Positions 17,072 through 26,750 of a stretch of DNA of 64,000 nucleotides are shown here, piece after piece. The DNA comes from Terriglobia bacterium (GTDB lineage: Bacteria > Acidobacteriota > Terriglobia > Terriglobales > Acidobacteriaceae): the NCBI GenBank assembly GCA_020073465.1, contig JAIQFC010000006.1, positions 62,001 to 126,000 of the forward strand, given 5' to 3'. Made by a program: the position numbers and the translations under genes. The first letter of the stretch is position 1. Each line of letters begins with the position of its first letter. The notes under the pieces are model-generated. The model was not told the origin of the DNA, ran no database searches, and saw nothing but the letters and a program-made list of their open reading frames with translations.

Positions 17072-20000
17072 GCTGCACCTGCTCGACTTCCGCGAGAACC
17101 GCAACAGGCTGGCCCGGAACATAGGGCTGACGGCTGCGGCTCACTCCCAATACGCGCTTGAACTCATGGGGAAAGACCTTGATGAACCGCGGGAGCATGT
17201 CGGACCAATTCTCAAGAATCCACCTGGCGCGGCGGCTGCCAGTCAATTCCAGGTGGCGCGCAACCAGGTCTTTCACCATCTGCGTATCCGGCGCTTCAAT
17301 CACCGGCTCCAGGTCGACCGAATCCCGGTTGCAGCGCTTCTCGGTGAAATCCAGGCGCTCGTCAAAAACGTAGGCGATTCCGCCACTCATGCCTGCTGCG
17401 AAGTTCCGCCCGCACGATCCAAGGACCAATAGTAGCCCGTTCGTCATGTATTCGCAGCCATGGTCGCCGACTCCCTCGACCACGGCCGTAGCTCCAGAAT
17501 TGCGCACCGCAAAACGCTCGCCGGCAACACCGTTGAAGAACACTTCGCCGCTGGTCGCCCCGTACAGCGCAACATTGCCGATCAAGATGTTGTCCTCGGG
17601 GGCGAAAACGGAGTTTCGCGGCGGGTACACCACCAGGCGCCCACCAGAGAGGCCCTTGCCTACGTAATCGTTCGCCTCTCCTTCGAGCGAGAGCGTCACA
17701 CCTCTCGCAAGGAATGCACCCAGGCTTTGTCCCGCTGATCCCGTAAGCTGAACCCGAATCGTATCGTCAGGCAGTCCTGACGATCCGTAGCGACGGGCAA
17801 TTTCCCCGCTCAGCATCGTTCCCACCGACCGGTTCACGTTGCAGATGGGCAAGCGGATTTCGACAGGAGAAAGAGTCTCAATGGATTCGCGGGCTTTTTC
17901 AAGAAGCTGGTGATCCAGTGCCTGTTGCAGTCCGTGGTCTTGCGCGTGCACACAGCGTCGGGCAACGCGCGACGGGACTGGGGGGTTGTAGAGGATCGCC
18001 GACAGATCCAGGCCTCGCGCTTTCCAGTGCTCGACGGCGGGCTCGATATCGAGCAGGTCGACGCGGCCGACCATCTCGTCCACCGTGCGGAAGCCCAATT
18101 GTGCCATGTACTGCCGCACCTGTTCGGCAATAAAGAAGAAGAAGTTGATCACATGCTCAGGCTGTCCCTGAAATTGCTTGCGCAGCACGGGATCCTGCGT
18201 CGCGATCCCCACCGAGCAGGTGTTCAGGTGGCATTTGCGCATCATGATGCAGCCCATCGCGACCAGAGGCGTGGTGGCAAAGCCAAACTCCTCGGCGCCC
18301 AGCAATGCGGCAATGACGACATCGCGCCCGGTTTGCAGCTTGCCGTCGGTTTGCACGCGGATTCGACTCCGGAGATCGTTCAGCAGCAAGACCTGCTGGG
18401 TCTCGGCCAAACCTAGTTCCCACGGAACACCCGCATGCTTGATGGAACTTAACGGCGAGGCGCCGGTCCCACCGTTATCGCCGCTGATTAGAACCACATC
18501 GGCGTGCGCCTTCGCCACACCTGCAGCGACCGTGCCTACCCCTACTTCGGCCACGAGTTTCACTGCGATGCGGGCCTTCGGATTTACATTCTTCAAATCG
18601 TAGATCAGCTGGGCCAGGTCTTCGATCGAATAGATGTCGTGATGGGGAGGCGGCGAAATCAACCCAACACCGGGAATCGAGTGCCTCAGGCGCGCGATGA
18701 CTTCATCCACCTTGTGCCCGGGGAGCTGTCCGCCTTCGCCAGGTTTTGCGCCCTGGGCCATTTTGATCTGCAATTCGTCGGCATTCACCAAATAATTTGC
18801 GGTTACTCCAAAGCGCGCCGACGCGACCTGCTTGACTGCGCTCCGGCGGAGATCTCCGCTCGCATCCGGCTTGAAACGCTCCTCATCCTCGCCGCCCTCC
18901 CCGGTATTCGACTTCCCTCCGATCCGGTTCATGGCGATGGCCAACGTCTCGTGCGCTTCTTTGCTGATGGAACCGAACGACATGGCCCCGGTGGTGAAAC
19001 GCTTCACAATCTCCTTGGCTGGTTCGACTTCTTCAATAGGGACGGGGCTGTCGCTTTTCTTGAACTTCATCAGTCCGCGTAATGTGGACAGGTTGGTGCT
19101 CTGCTTGTCGATGAGGTCCGTGTATTCCTGGAAGGTCGCGAAGCTATCCTGTCGCACCGCCTGTTGCAGCTTGCTGATGGTCAGCGGATTGAGCAGGTGG
19201 TACTCGCCATTGACCCGCTGGTGATAGTTCCCGCCGACTGCAAGTTCCGTCTCGGAGTCCGTCAAGGTGCGGAAGGCATGCTCATGCTTCAATTGCGCCT
19301 CGCGAGCCAGAACCTCGAGCCCGATTCCTTCCAGCCGAGAAGTGGTGCCGGCAAAGTATGCGTTGACCAGTTCCCGGTTCAGCCCAATCGCTTCGAAAAC
19401 CTGCGCACCCTGGTAACTCTGCAGCGTCGAAATGCCCATCTTGGAGAAGGTCTTCAGCAAGCCCTTCTTCACCGACTTGATGAAGAACTTCACGGCAAGG
19501 TCGGGAGTAACGCCATCTGGGAGATCGCCCCGCCAGGCAAGATTCTCCACCGTCTCCAGCGCCAGGTAGGGATTGATCGCGCTCGCTCCATAGCCGCTCA
19601 GCAAGGCGAAGTGCATGACCTCGCGCGGCTCTCCCGACTCGGTAATGAGCGCAACCTGAGTGCGGGTCTCCTCGCGCACGAGCAGGTTATGCACAGCGGC
19701 CAGAGCCAGCAAGCTGGGAATGGGAGCGTAGTCTTTATCAACACCGCGGTCCGAAAGAATTAGCAAAGAGTATCCGGCTCGCACCGCATGCGACGCTCGC
19801 CGGCATAACTCATCGAGAGCGGTCCTCAATCCGGCTTCGCCCTCGCTTGCCCGGAACAACGCCGGCAAGGTTGTCGCCAGCAGATCACGATTCGACACGC
19901 GGCGCAGCTTTTCCAGCTCACGATTGGTGAGCAGGGGATGCTCCAGCTTTAGCATGTGGCAGTTCGCAGGCGCTTCTTCCAGGATGTTGCGCTCGCTGCC

Positions 20001-21665
20001 GATGTAGCTGATGAGCGACATCACCATCTCTTCGCGGATGGGATCAATCGGAGGATTGGTCACCTGCGCGAAGAGCTGCTTGAAATAGTGGAATAGCGAC
20101 TGCGGCCGGTCGGAGAGGCAAGCTAGCGGCGTATCCGTACCCATCGAGCCTATCGGCTCTTCTCCGGTCGACGCCATCGGACCGAGAATCATCTTAACGT
20201 CTTCATCGGTGTAACCAAACGCGCGCTGCCGGCGCAGAACGGTTTCGGCATCCGGGTAATGCATGCGGGAGGGCTCGGGCAACTGATCAATCGTGATCTG
20301 ATTCTCTTTGACCCATTGCGCATAAGGCTGCCGGGAAGAAAGCTTGCGCTTGATTTCCCGGTCAGACACGATTCGGCCTTCCACGGTATCCACCAGGAAC
20401 ATTTTCCCGGGCTGCAGACGGCCCTTCCTCTTGACTTGCTCGGCCGGCACGTCGAGCACGCCAGCTTCGGACGCCATGATGACCAAATCATCGTGAGTCA
20501 CCACGTAACGCCCCGGCCTCAGCCCGTTGCGGTCGAGGGTGGCGCCAATGACGCGGCCATCGGTGAATGCGATCGCTGCTGGTCCGTCCCACGGTTCCAT
20601 CAAGCAAGCGTGGTATTCGTAGAAGGCTCGCTTTTCCGGTTTCATGTGCGGATTGCCCGCCCACGCTTCCGGAATCAGCATCGCCATGACGTGGGGAATG
20701 CTGCGTCCTGCCTGGAAGAGCAATTCCACGGCATTGTCGAAGTTCGCTGAGTCGCTGCCATGCGGGGCGATGATGGGAAGGAGCTTCTTCAGGTCGTCGC
20801 CGAAGGCCGGAGAACTCAACAGCGACTGGCGCGCGTGCATCCAGTTCACGTTGCCCCTGAGCGTGTTGATTTCCCCGTTGTGGGCGACATAGCGGTAAGG
20901 ATGCGCGAGTTGCCAACTAGGAAAGGTATTGGTCGAGAAGCGCTGATGCACCAGGCACAACGCGCTCATTACGTCGGGATCGGACAGTTCGCGGTAAAAG
21001 TTCGTGATCTGAGGCGCGAGCAGCAGCCCTTTATAGACGATGGTGCGACACGAGAGCGAAGGGATGTAAAACGTCTCTGCATCTTCCATCCCTGATTCTC
21101 TGACTTCGTTCTCCGCGCGTTTGCGCACCACGTAGAGCTTCCGCTCGAACGCGTCCTCATCCATTCCGGCAGCGCGGCCGACAAAGATCTGCTGAATGTA
21201 GGGCTGCGATGCACGCGCCACGCGCCCAATGGCGGAAGCGTAGGTTGGCGTATCCCGCCAGCCCAGCACGCTCAGCCCCTCCTCGCGAACGATGCGTTCC
21301 AGGATTCCTTCACACTGCAGGCGGGGATTTTTCTCTACGGGCAGAAACGTCATCCCCACGCCGTAGCTGCCGGACTCCGGCAGTTCGAATCCCAACTTGT
21401 GGCACTCTCGGGCAAAGAACTGGTGGGGAATTTGGATTAGAACGCCGGCGCCATCGCCGGTTTCAGGATCGCAGCCGCAGGCCCCACGGTGGGTCAGGTT
21501 CAATAGGACCTGGATTCCCTTGGTGATGATGTCGTGACTTTTTTGCCCGGTAACGCTGGCCACGAAACCGATTCCACAAGCGTCGTGCTCGTGCGCAGGA
21601 TCGTAAAGGCCCTGGGCCGGCGGCAGACCATTCGTGGATTTCGGGTGAGACATCTTGGTCTCCAT
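17064..21665 (-). CDS. gltB: Glutamate synthase large subunit
   Basis: A 1533-residue amidotransferase-synthase. The Ntn nucleophile Cys lies in [10 protein letters not shown] (about residue 30), preceded by a short propeptide. The central FMN-binding synthase domain has [28 protein letters not shown] and [16 protein letters not shown]. The 3Fe-4S motif is [19 protein letters not shown], and the C-terminal GXGXG beta-helix domain is present ([29 protein letters not shown]). Full length is as expected. The start is ATG 21665; ATG 21653 with GGAG six bases upstream and TTG 21677 are alternatives. It is first in the gltB-gltD operon and divergent from a LysR gene. Confidence 0.95.
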   Translation of the reverse strand: METKMSHPKSTNGLPPAQGLYDPAHEHDACGIGFVASVTGQKSHDIITKGIQVLLNLTHRGACGCDPETGDGAGVLIQIPHQFFARECHKLGFELPESGSYGVGMTFLPVEKNPRLQCEGILERIVREEGLSVLGWRDTPTYASAIGRVARASQPYIQQIFVGRAAGMDEDAFERKLYVVRKRAENEVRESGMEDAETFYIPSLSCRTIVYKGLLLAPQITNFYRELSDPDVMSALCLVHQRFSTNTFPSWQLAHPYRYVAHNGEINTLRGNVNWMHARQSLLSSPAFGDDLKKLLPIIAPHGSDSANFDNAVELLFQAGRSIPHVMAMLIPEAWAGNPHMKPEKRAFYEYHACLMEPWDGPAAIAFTDGRVIGATLDRNGLRPGRYVVTHDDLVIMASEAGVLDVPAEQVKRKGRLQPGKMFLVDTVEGRIVSDREIKRKLSSRQPYAQWVKENQITIDQLPEPSRMHYPDAETVLRRQRAFGYTDEDVKMILGPMASTGEEPIGSMGTDTPLACLSDRPQSLFHYFKQLFAQVTNPPIDPIREEMVMSLISYIGSERNILEEAPANCHMLKLEHPLLTNRELEKLRRVSNRDLLATTLPALFRASEGEAGLRTALDELCRRASHAVRAGYSLLILSDRGVDKDYAPIPSLLALAAVHNLLVREETRTQVALITESGEPREVMHFALLSGYGASAINPYLALETVENLAWRGDLPDGVTPDLAVKFFIKSVKKGLLKTFSKMGISTLQSYQGAQVFEAIGLNRELVNAYFAGTTSRLEGIGLEVLAREAQLKHEHAFRTLTDSETELAVGGNYHQRVNGEYHLLNPLTISKLQQAVRQDSFATFQEYTDLIDKQSTNLSTLRGLMKFKKSDSPVPIEEVEPAKEIVKRFTTGAMSFGSISKEAHETLAIAMNRIGGKSNTGEGGEDEERFKPDASGDLRRSAVKQVASARFGVTANYLVNADELQIKMAQGAKPGEGGQLPGHKVDEVIARLRHSIPGVGLISPPPHHDIYSIEDLAQLIYDLKNVNPKARIAVKLVAEVGVGTVAAGVAKAHADVVLISGDNGGTGASPLSSIKHAGVPWELGLAETQQVLLLNDLRSRIRVQTDGKLQTGRDVVIAALLGAEEFGFATTPLVAMGCIMMRKCHLNTCSVGIATQDPVLRKQFQGQPEHVINFFFFIAEQVRQYMAQLGFRTVDEMVGRVDLLDIEPAVEHWKARGLDLSAILYNPPVPSRVARRCVHAQDHGLQQALDHQLLEKARESIETLSPVEIRLPICNVNRSVGTMLSGEIARRYGSSGLPDDTIRVQLTGSAGQSLGAFLARGVTLSLEGEANDYVGKGLSGGRLVVYPPRNSVFAPEDNILIGNVALYGATSGEVFFNGVAGERFAVRNSGATAVVEGVGDHGCEYMTNGLLLVLGSCGRNFAAGMSGGIAYVFDERLDFTEKRCNRDSVDLEPVIEAPDTQMVKDLVARHLELTGSRRARWILENWSDMLPRFIKVFPHEFKRVLGVSRSRQPYVPGQPVAVLAEVEQVQHG

Positions 21666-21885
21666 GCGACAGCTCAACCTCTTTGGAATCAGTTGTTCTT
21701 GGGCTTTTCGACAGGCAACTGAAAACGCTGCGCACTTCGGCTCAGGAACAGCTTCGTGCTTCCTTTAATACTGCCTGGGGGTCAACAAAGTACAATTCAG
21801 AATTTCGATGCGGGGAATGCAAATTTCAGGGCTGGCGGCACGACGGCCGGTTGAGCGTATTTTCCCCCAGCCTCGCCAACTCCGT

Positions 21886-21891
21886 TATAAT
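21886..21891 (+). promoter_or_regulatory. -10 element for the LysR gene
   Basis: A consensus TATAAT sits at 21886-21891, with no good -35 at 16-18 bp. It predicts a transcript start near 21898, only about 7 bases before the LysR ATG at 21905, and no Shine-Dalgarno is visible. The LysR mRNA may therefore be almost leaderless, and the element lies where LysR proteins usually autoregulate a divergent promoter. Confidence 0.45.
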
Positions 21892-21904
21892 CACGCACTA
21901 AACG

Positions 21905-22813
21905 ATGGATTTCGATCAACTCATCACGTTCCTGGAAGTTGCCCGGCAAGGCAGCTTCTCGCGTGCTGGAGAAAAGGTATTCCGCTCGCAATCGGCAGTC
22001 AGCGCCCAAATCCGCCAATTGGAGCAGGAGTATGGCGACCGTCTGCTCGATCGCTCGGGCAAGACAGTAAAACTGACCCCTGCTGGGCAGGTGTTTTTCG
22101 AATACGCGGAGCGCATGAAGAACCTGCGTGACGAATCGCTGGTCGCAGTAGCCGACCACAGCCGTACCCCACGGGGCACACTGCGGGTTGGCGCCAACGA
22201 GGCGACCTGCCTGTATGTGTTGCCCGAGGTGTTCGGGGAATACTGCCGCCGCTACCCGCCCGTACAGATCAGTATCTATCGCAATTTCAGCTACAAGATC
22301 GTCGAGAAACTCGAGAACGGATCGGTCGAGGTGGGAGTGCTGACCCTGCCTATCCAATCGCCGAGCTTGAAGATTCATCCCATCTTCCGCGACAAGCTGA
22401 TGCTCATGGTCAGTCCGAAGAACCCTCTGGCAAAGCACAAGGCGGTCTCGGTGGCCGACATCGTGAAGCACCCGCTCCTGTTCCCGAAGACCGGCCATAC
22501 ACGCAGGCTTCTGGACAAGCTGTTCCGCCCCCACAGCGCAGAAATGCAGGTTCGGATGGAGCTGCCCAGCATCGGTATGATCAAGAGTTTTGTCGCAGCC
22601 GACCTTGGGGTTTCTTTGATCAGCGCGTCATTTGCGCGCGACGAGGTCGACGCCGGGAGGGTAAAGCTGGTTGATGTGGAGGACGCGGAGTTGTTCCGGG
22701 AACTCGGCTTAGCCTACCGACGCGATCGTACACTCTCCGTCGCTACGACCGCTTTCATAAGTCTCTTACGCCAGATGGCGGGCAAGAAGTCTGAACCGGC
22801 CGCCAACGCCTGA
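21905..22813 (+). CDS. LysR-family transcriptional regulator
   Basis: A 302-residue regulator. Residues 1-60 form the winged helix-turn-helix (FDQLITFLEVARQGSFSRAG, then SQSAVSAQIRQLE), and residues 90-295 the two-lobed effector domain (LRVGANEATCLYVLPEV). It is divergent from gltB with about 240 bp between starts, the arrangement of GltC-type control of glutamate synthase, so gltBD is its most probable target. Downstream is the aspartate kinase leader, and a CysB/CbbR-like role in sulfur control cannot be excluded. The effector is unknown. Confidence 0.88.
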   Translation: MDFDQLITFLEVARQGSFSRAGEKVFRSQSAVSAQIRQLEQEYGDRLLDRSGKTVKLTPAGQVFFEYAERMKNLRDESLVAVADHSRTPRGTLRVGANEATCLYVLPEVFGEYCRRYPPVQISIYRNFSYKIVEKLENGSVEVGVLTLPIQSPSLKIHPIFRDKLMLMVSPKNPLAKHKAVSVADIVKHPLLFPKTGHTRRLLDKLFRPHSAEMQVRMELPSIGMIKSFVAADLGVSLISASFARDEVDAGRVKLVDVEDAELFRELGLAYRRDRTLSVATTAFISLLRQMAGKKSEPAANA

Positions 22814-22887
22814 CCAGGGGAGTCGGAATCCAAGATTTGAATTGTTCCCATCGAGATTTTGGATTTCCAATGGCCAGGAATGCCCTC

Positions 22888-22893
22888 TAGAAT
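22888..22893 (+). promoter_or_regulatory. Candidate -10 for the Thr leader / lysC transcript
   Basis: TAGAAT at 22888-22893 is identical to the -10 of the cysteine-operon promoter at 28643-28648. The -35 region 17 bp upstream (TTCCAA) is weak. The predicted start near 22900 gives a 5' leader of about 22 bases before the Thr-rich peptide ATG at 22922. Support is modest. Confidence 0.35.
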
Positions 22894-22921
22894 TCATTGG
22901 TTGGACAAGGTCTTACTTACC

Positions 22922-23017
22922 ATGAATACCGTGATCCAGAAGACCGCACGAATTAGCTCGACAAGCACAACAGTGTCGACACGAATTACGTGTCTTCTGG
23001 AGGACGGGACCGGATAA
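22922..23017 (+). CDS. Threonine-rich leader peptide of the lysC attenuator
   Basis: A 31-codon reading frame, ATG 22922 to TAA 23015-23017. It encodes eight Thr (residues 3, 8, 14, 16, 17, 20, 23, 30) and three Ile (5, 11, 22), with core ISSTSTTVSTRIT. It stands directly before an intrinsic terminator and aspartate kinase, the first enzyme of the threonine/lysine/methionine pathway. Composition and position parallel E. coli thrL, which is also Thr/Ile-rich and ends in a Gly-rich tail. Ribosome stalling at Thr (or Ile) codons would report low charged tRNA. A weak AAGG ribosome site is 12 bases upstream. Peptide coding is inferred from sequence only. Confidence 0.75.
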   Translation: MNTVIQKTARISSTSTTVSTRITCLLEDGTG

Positions 23018-23085
23018 GCTAGAGCACTCATAGCGAGAATCGGAACCCACCGCCAGAAGCACCTGGCGGTGGGTTTTTCTTTTTG
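22936..23085 (+). promoter_or_regulatory. Threonine transcription attenuator (leader RNA)
   Basis: Alternative pairings can be drawn. CCAGAAGAC (22936-22944) is a perfect 9-bp complement of GTCTTCTGG (22992-23000). A smaller hairpin GACACG/CGTGTC (22978-22983 with 22989-22994) covers two Thr codons. The segment CTGGAGGACGGG (22997-23008) resembles the second terminator arm and can pair with the first arm CCCACCGCCAG (23046-23056) through CTGG, GG and GGG blocks, acting as antiterminator. A ribosome stalled in the Thr run would melt the early pairings and favour antitermination. Free energies were not calculated. Confidence 0.65.
23044..23085 (+). terminator. Intrinsic terminator of the Thr attenuator
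   Basis: A perfect 13-bp stem AACCCACCGCCAG (23044-23056) / CTGGCGGTGGGTT (23063-23075) with a 6-base loop, followed by a T-rich tract TTTCTTTTT. It lies 32 bases before the lysC ATG, so it can only serve premature termination of the leader transcript. The arms are identical to those of the terminator at 28480-28512. Confidence 0.88.
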
Positions 23086-23116
23086 CCCCAAAATCTGACG
23101 ATTGGAGTTGGAATTT

Positions 23117-24562
23117 ATGATCGAATTGCCGCAGCGAAGCAGGTTCGAAAGAGGAGAAGATCTTGTCGTCATGAAGTTCGGCGGTACGTCGGTCGAAGAC
23201 TCCGATGCCATCCGCCGGCTGATTGAAATCGTTCGAAGTCGACTCCATGCTCAGCCAGTGGTTGTAGTCAGCGCTCTGGCCCGCATCACGGACCAACTAC
23301 AGGAAGCGGGAAACGCCGCAGCTGGCGGGCAGCTCGGCTCAGCTCTGGAGACGGTACGAGCGCTCTACGTTCGGCACGAGCAACTCGCGGCGGAACTCGC
23401 GAGCAACGAGCCACAGGTCAAGCTCGGTCGGGAACTGCAGGCCGAGTTCGGTAACCTGGAGTCTCTGGTCCACGATGTGGCGATGTGCCGCCAGTTGAAC
23501 CCGCCTGCACAAGATCGGCTGCTCGGTTTTGGCGAGTGTCTCTCCAGTAAGTTGGTGAACGCCGCTCTTCGTGAGGCCGGGGTTGAAGCGGCCCACATCG
23601 ACGCCCGCTCCTGCATCGTTACCGACCCTCGCCACGGCCAAGCGGCGCCTGTCTGGAAGGTGACGAATGAACGTCTGCAGCAGATCGTCGGGCCTCTGCT
23701 TCGGATGGGACAGGTTCCGGTGATGGGCGGTTTCATCGCTGCCACGCCCGAAGGCGTTCCCACGACTCTCGGCCGCGGAGGCTCCGACTTCAGCGCCGCG
23801 ATCGTTGGCGCAGCGTTGCAAGCATCACGCGTCGAAATCTGGACTGACGTGGACGGGATCATGACCACTGACCCCAAGCTCTGCCCGGATGCCAAGGTGA
23901 TCCGCAAGATGAGCTTTGAGGAGGCTGCTGAACTGGCCCACTTCGGAGCCAAGGTGCTGCATCCGTCTACCCTCGCTCCTGCGATGCGCGAGAATATCCC
24001 GGTTTACGTTCTGAATTCATGGAACCCGGCAGGCCCAGGAACTGAGATCGTCGCGCAGGCCGACACTGGCAGTATGGTCAGCGCGATTACCGCAAAACGA
24101 GAAGTCGCCGCGGTAGAAATTGAATCGCCGCACGGCGTGAGTTCAGAGTTGCTGCGCGCGATCTATGCGGTGTTTGACCGGCATTCCTGCCCGGTCGACA
24201 TTATGGCAACCTCGATTGGCCGCGTCTCTTTGCTGGTTGGCTCGACCGCAGCCCTTCCTCGCATCGCAGCTGACCTGGAGGGCGTCGTCAACGTCCGCTG
24301 GGAAAACCACAAGTCTCTGGTCTGTTTGGTGGGCGAAGACATTCGCCGACAACCAGAGTTAGCAAGCCGGATCTTCGCCGCAGTCTCCGACATGGATGTT
24401 CGCGTCCCCTGCCAGGGAGCCTCGGACCGTAGCATCTCATTCCTGGTGGAGGAATCGCGAGTGGAAGAATCCGTGCAGCGCCTGCACCGACTGTTTTTCT
24501 CCCGTCAGGAACCGGCCGCAGATTGGGGCGGCAACTCCAGCGCATACTGCCAGGCTGGCTGA
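23117..24562 (+). CDS. lysC: Aspartate kinase
   Basis: A 481-residue monofunctional aspartokinase phosphorylating aspartate at the head of the lysine/threonine/methionine pathway. The kinase signature is VVMKFGGTSVEDSDAI (residues 18-33), with further motifs GFIAATPEGVPTTLGRGGSD and EIWTDVDGIMTTDP. Two ACT domains fill residues about 325-470 (AVEIESPHGVS; LVCLVGEDI). It lacks a homoserine dehydrogenase domain. The start is ATG 23117 with GGAG nine bases upstream; a TTG at 23102 is also in frame. It follows the Thr-rich leader and terminator and converges on cysH with a 12-base gap. Confidence 0.94.
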   Translation: MIELPQRSRFERGEDLVVMKFGGTSVEDSDAIRRLIEIVRSRLHAQPVVVVSALARITDQLQEAGNAAAGGQLGSALETVRALYVRHEQLAAELASNEPQVKLGRELQAEFGNLESLVHDVAMCRQLNPPAQDRLLGFGECLSSKLVNAALREAGVEAAHIDARSCIVTDPRHGQAAPVWKVTNERLQQIVGPLLRMGQVPVMGGFIAATPEGVPTTLGRGGSDFSAAIVGAALQASRVEIWTDVDGIMTTDPKLCPDAKVIRKMSFEEAAELAHFGAKVLHPSTLAPAMRENIPVYVLNSWNPAGPGTEIVAQADTGSMVSAITAKREVAAVEIESPHGVSSELLRAIYAVFDRHSCPVDIMATSIGRVSLLVGSTAALPRIAADLEGVVNVRWENHKSLVCLVGEDIRRQPELASRIFAAVSDMDVRVPCQGASDRSISFLVEESRVEESVQRLHRLFFSRQEPAADWGGNSSAYCQAG

Positions 24563-24574
24563 GCGGACACGCGG

Positions 24575-25294
24575 CTACGCCACAATCTTGGGCAGGCTGG
24601 CGGCCGGCTCAATGATGTGCAGGCCGCACTCGGTTTTCGCAAAACCCGGCCAGCGCCCGGCCCGTGCATCCTCCCCTGATTTGACGGCCCGGGTGCAATG
24701 GGTGCAGCCGATGCTGGGATAGTTCTGATCGTGCAGAGCGTTGTAGGGTACGTCGTGCTCACGGATGTAACGCCACACCTGCGCTGAGGACCAATCGGCG
24801 AGCGGGTTCACTTTCACCAGCCCAAATTTCTCGTCCCACTCGATCTTTTGTGCGCCTGCGCGAACCGAAGTCTGGTCCCGACGAATGCTGGCAATCCACG
24901 CCCGCAGCTCGCCCAACTTGCGCCGTAGCGGTTCCACTTTCCGCAGATTGCAGCACTGGTCCGGATTGCGCGCCCAGAGCGCGGCACCGTGCGCGCGTTC
25001 CTGCTCCTCCGGCGGGAGCAGCGAATACACCTTCTCGATGGTGATCCCATACCGCGCTTCGATGCGGTCCATCAGATTGTAGGTTTCCGGGAACAAGAAT
25101 TCGGTATCGATGGTGAAGAGGCGGAAGTCTTTTTGGACGCGAGAAGCCATGTCAATCAACGCCATGCCTTCAGCCCCAAAGGCCGAAGAAATCGCCACTT
25201 CATTCCCAAATTTTCCGAAAGCCCAGGCCAGAACCTGACGCGGATTCCAACTCTCCGCCGCCAGCTGTATTTGTGCAATCTGCTGCTGTTTCAC
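24575..25294 (-). CDS. cysH: Assimilatory adenylyl-sulfate (APS) reductase
   Basis: A 239-residue reductase forming sulfite from APS or PAPS with thioredoxin. The nucleotide-binding SSAFGAEGMALIDMA and FTIDTEFLFPETY motifs are present, and the catalytic cysteine is in the C-terminal KTECGLHI. Two extra cysteine pairs, CC in DQCCNLRK and C-x-x-C in IGCTHCTR, are the 4Fe-4S ligands that mark the APS-using type. The start is a GTG at 25294 overlapping the upstream stop (GTGA). It is the last gene of the attenuator-controlled sulfur operon. No cysD/cysN or sat is in the window. Confidence 0.92.
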   Translation of the reverse strand: MKQQQIAQIQLAAESWNPRQVLAWAFGKFGNEVAISSAFGAEGMALIDMASRVQKDFRLFTIDTEFLFPETYNLMDRIEARYGITIEKVYSLLPPEEQERAHGAALWARNPDQCCNLRKVEPLRRKLGELRAWIASIRRDQTSVRAGAQKIEWDEKFGLVKVNPLADWSSAQVWRYIREHDVPYNALHDQNYPSIGCTHCTRAVKSGEDARAGRWPGFAKTECGLHIIEPAASLPKIVA

Positions 25295-26133
25295 GCGATT
25301 GGCTCCTCATCCGCTACAAACCGCGAGGCCTGCAGCGGAAACGTCTCAAGAAGTTGGAGGGGAAGCGAACCAGTCTTCTCCTCGGACATATGCGGCACAA
25401 CAAACGCTTCAACCACGGTAGCTGGATCAGCAAAGCGCACGACCTCACCAACCACAAGCAGGGTTGGCGCCGGCAATTGGGGTGCTTCATGCAGCTTCGT
25501 GACCGTTGTTCTGTGGGTTCGCTGATGTTTTGTGGTGGCTCGCGAAATCACCGCGCACGGTGTCTCTCCCGAAAGCCCCGCGGACATAAGTTTCCGGGCA
25601 ACATCCGAATAGTTCTGTCCGGGCATATAGATGACAAGAGTTGCGCCGCTGCCGACGAACTTGCTCCAGTTCACATCATCGCCCTCCGAAGCACGGTGGG
25701 CGGTGATGAACACCAGCGCGGAAGAGGAGCGCCGATGCGTCAGCGGAATCTGTACCGACGCAGCGGCGCCGAGTGCAGACGTCACACCTGGAACGATTTC
25801 GTAGGGAATATTTGCCCGCCGCAGGGATTCGATCTCCTCCCCGGCTCGGCCGAAGATCAAGGGATCCCCGCCCTTCAAGCGTACGACGCGGAGTCCCGAA
25901 GCGGCGAGGGCTACCATCAAGTAATTGATCTCCCCCTGCAGAATTCTCTTCTTCCCGCAGCGCTTCCCCACGTTGTGAACCTGCGCCGTCGACGGAATCA
26001 GCTTCAGGACTTCTGGAGCAACCAGGTCGTCGTGCAGGACGGCCTCGGCGGTCCGCAGCAGGCGTAGCGCTTTCAACGTGAGCAACTCCGGGTCGCCCGG
26101 CCCTGCACCGACCAGATAGACTCTCCCCTTCAC
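25291..26133 (-). CDS. cobA: Uroporphyrinogen-III C-methyltransferase (SUMT)
   Basis: A 280-residue SAM methyltransferase making precorrin-2 for sirohaem. Motifs are VYLVGAGPGDPELLTLKAL (residues 4-22), the conserved VRLKGGDPLIFGRAGEE (about 84-100), VPGVTSALGAAA and the TLVIYM strand. The GTG at 26133 is chosen because it overlaps the preceding stop as GTGA and starts directly at the family N-terminus. The open frame continues upstream through the neighbouring gene in another register without homology. With the next gene it replaces the fused CysG enzyme and feeds the sirohaem sulfite reductase of the same operon. Confidence 0.9.
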   Translation of the reverse strand: MKGRVYLVGAGPGDPELLTLKALRLLRTAEAVLHDDLVAPEVLKLIPSTAQVHNVGKRCGKKRILQGEINYLMVALAASGLRVVRLKGGDPLIFGRAGEEIESLRRANIPYEIVPGVTSALGAAASVQIPLTHRRSSSALVFITAHRASEGDDVNWSKFVGSGATLVIYMPGQNYSDVARKLMSAGLSGETPCAVISRATTKHQRTHRTTVTKLHEAPQLPAPTLLVVGEVVRFADPATVVEAFVVPHMSEEKTGSLPLQLLETFPLQASRFVADEEPIA

Positions 26134-26750
26134 GCGCCCTCTCCTTTGGCCGTCAACACCGGGACCTCTTCCAGAGCCGCTTCCACGGCTTCCCTGCTGG
26201 CCAGCGAATGCAGCAACTCGAGCTTGCGCTCCTTGTCGAGATCGCTGGCGAGGACGAGCTTCCTGGTTTCTCCCAGCTCCGCCACCCACGCGGCGTATCC
26301 TGGGCCAAATTGTTTCTCAAGTTGCTGCCGCAGCTTTTGTGCCAGGGAGGGACTCTGCCCCGCGGTCGAAATCGCGATTTGCAGGTCACCGCGCCGAACC
26401 ACTGACGGATAGAAGAAATCGCAATACTCAGGCACATCGACGACATTGCAGAGCACACCGCGCTGCTGCGCCTCGCGATAGATGGATTCGTTCAACGTGC
26501 TCGAGGCCGTCGCCACAACCGTGAGGAATACTCCGTTTAGATCGTCCGCCAAGAAGGGTCGCCGCTCCAGTTCAATCTTCCCTTCACGCGCCCACTCGCG
26601 AACAGCCGGCGACGCCTCGATCGCAACCACGCGGATGCGGGCACCCGTATCAATCAGCGCGCCAATCTTCGGCTCACCGACCTTGCCCGCGCCAACGACC
26701 AGGCACTGACGACCCGCAAGCTTCACGAACATGGGAAACAAGCTAGTCAC
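26130..26750 (-). CDS. Precorrin-2 dehydrogenase / sirohydrochlorin ferrochelatase
   Basis: A 206-residue protein equivalent to the N-terminal half of CysG (Met8p/SirC family), oxidising precorrin-2 and possibly inserting iron. The NAD-binding motif is CLVVGAGKVGEPKIGAL (about residues 16-32), and VVDVPEYCDFFYPSVVRRGDLQIAISTAGQSP is the diagnostic central stretch (written here in two parts: VVDVPEYCDFFYP and RRGDLQIAISTAGQSP). The GTG at 26750 is favoured: it lies after a GGAGGAG ribosome site and overlaps the sulfite reductase end by 8 bases. A much longer open frame reaching 27083 is an out-of-frame shadow of the upstream gene. Confidence 0.88.
   Translation of the reverse strand: MTSLFPMFVKLAGRQCLVVGAGKVGEPKIGALIDTGARIRVVAIEASPAVREWAREGKIELERRPFLADDLNGVFLTVVATASSTLNESIYREAQQRGVLCNVVDVPEYCDFFYPSVVRRGDLQIAISTAGQSPSLAQKLRQQLEKQFGPGYAAWVAELGETRKLVLASDLDKERKLELLHSLASREAVEAALEEVPVLTAKGEGA

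Noticed and set aside
21797-22534. 245-codon minus-strand frame over the LysR gene
   Set aside because: It is antisense to an intact LysR protein with helix-turn-helix and effector domain.
22947-22988. Direct repeat CACGAATTA inside the Thr leader as a protein-binding site
   Set aside because: It encodes the two Arg-Ile pairs of the leader peptide; coding duplication explains it without a binding protein.
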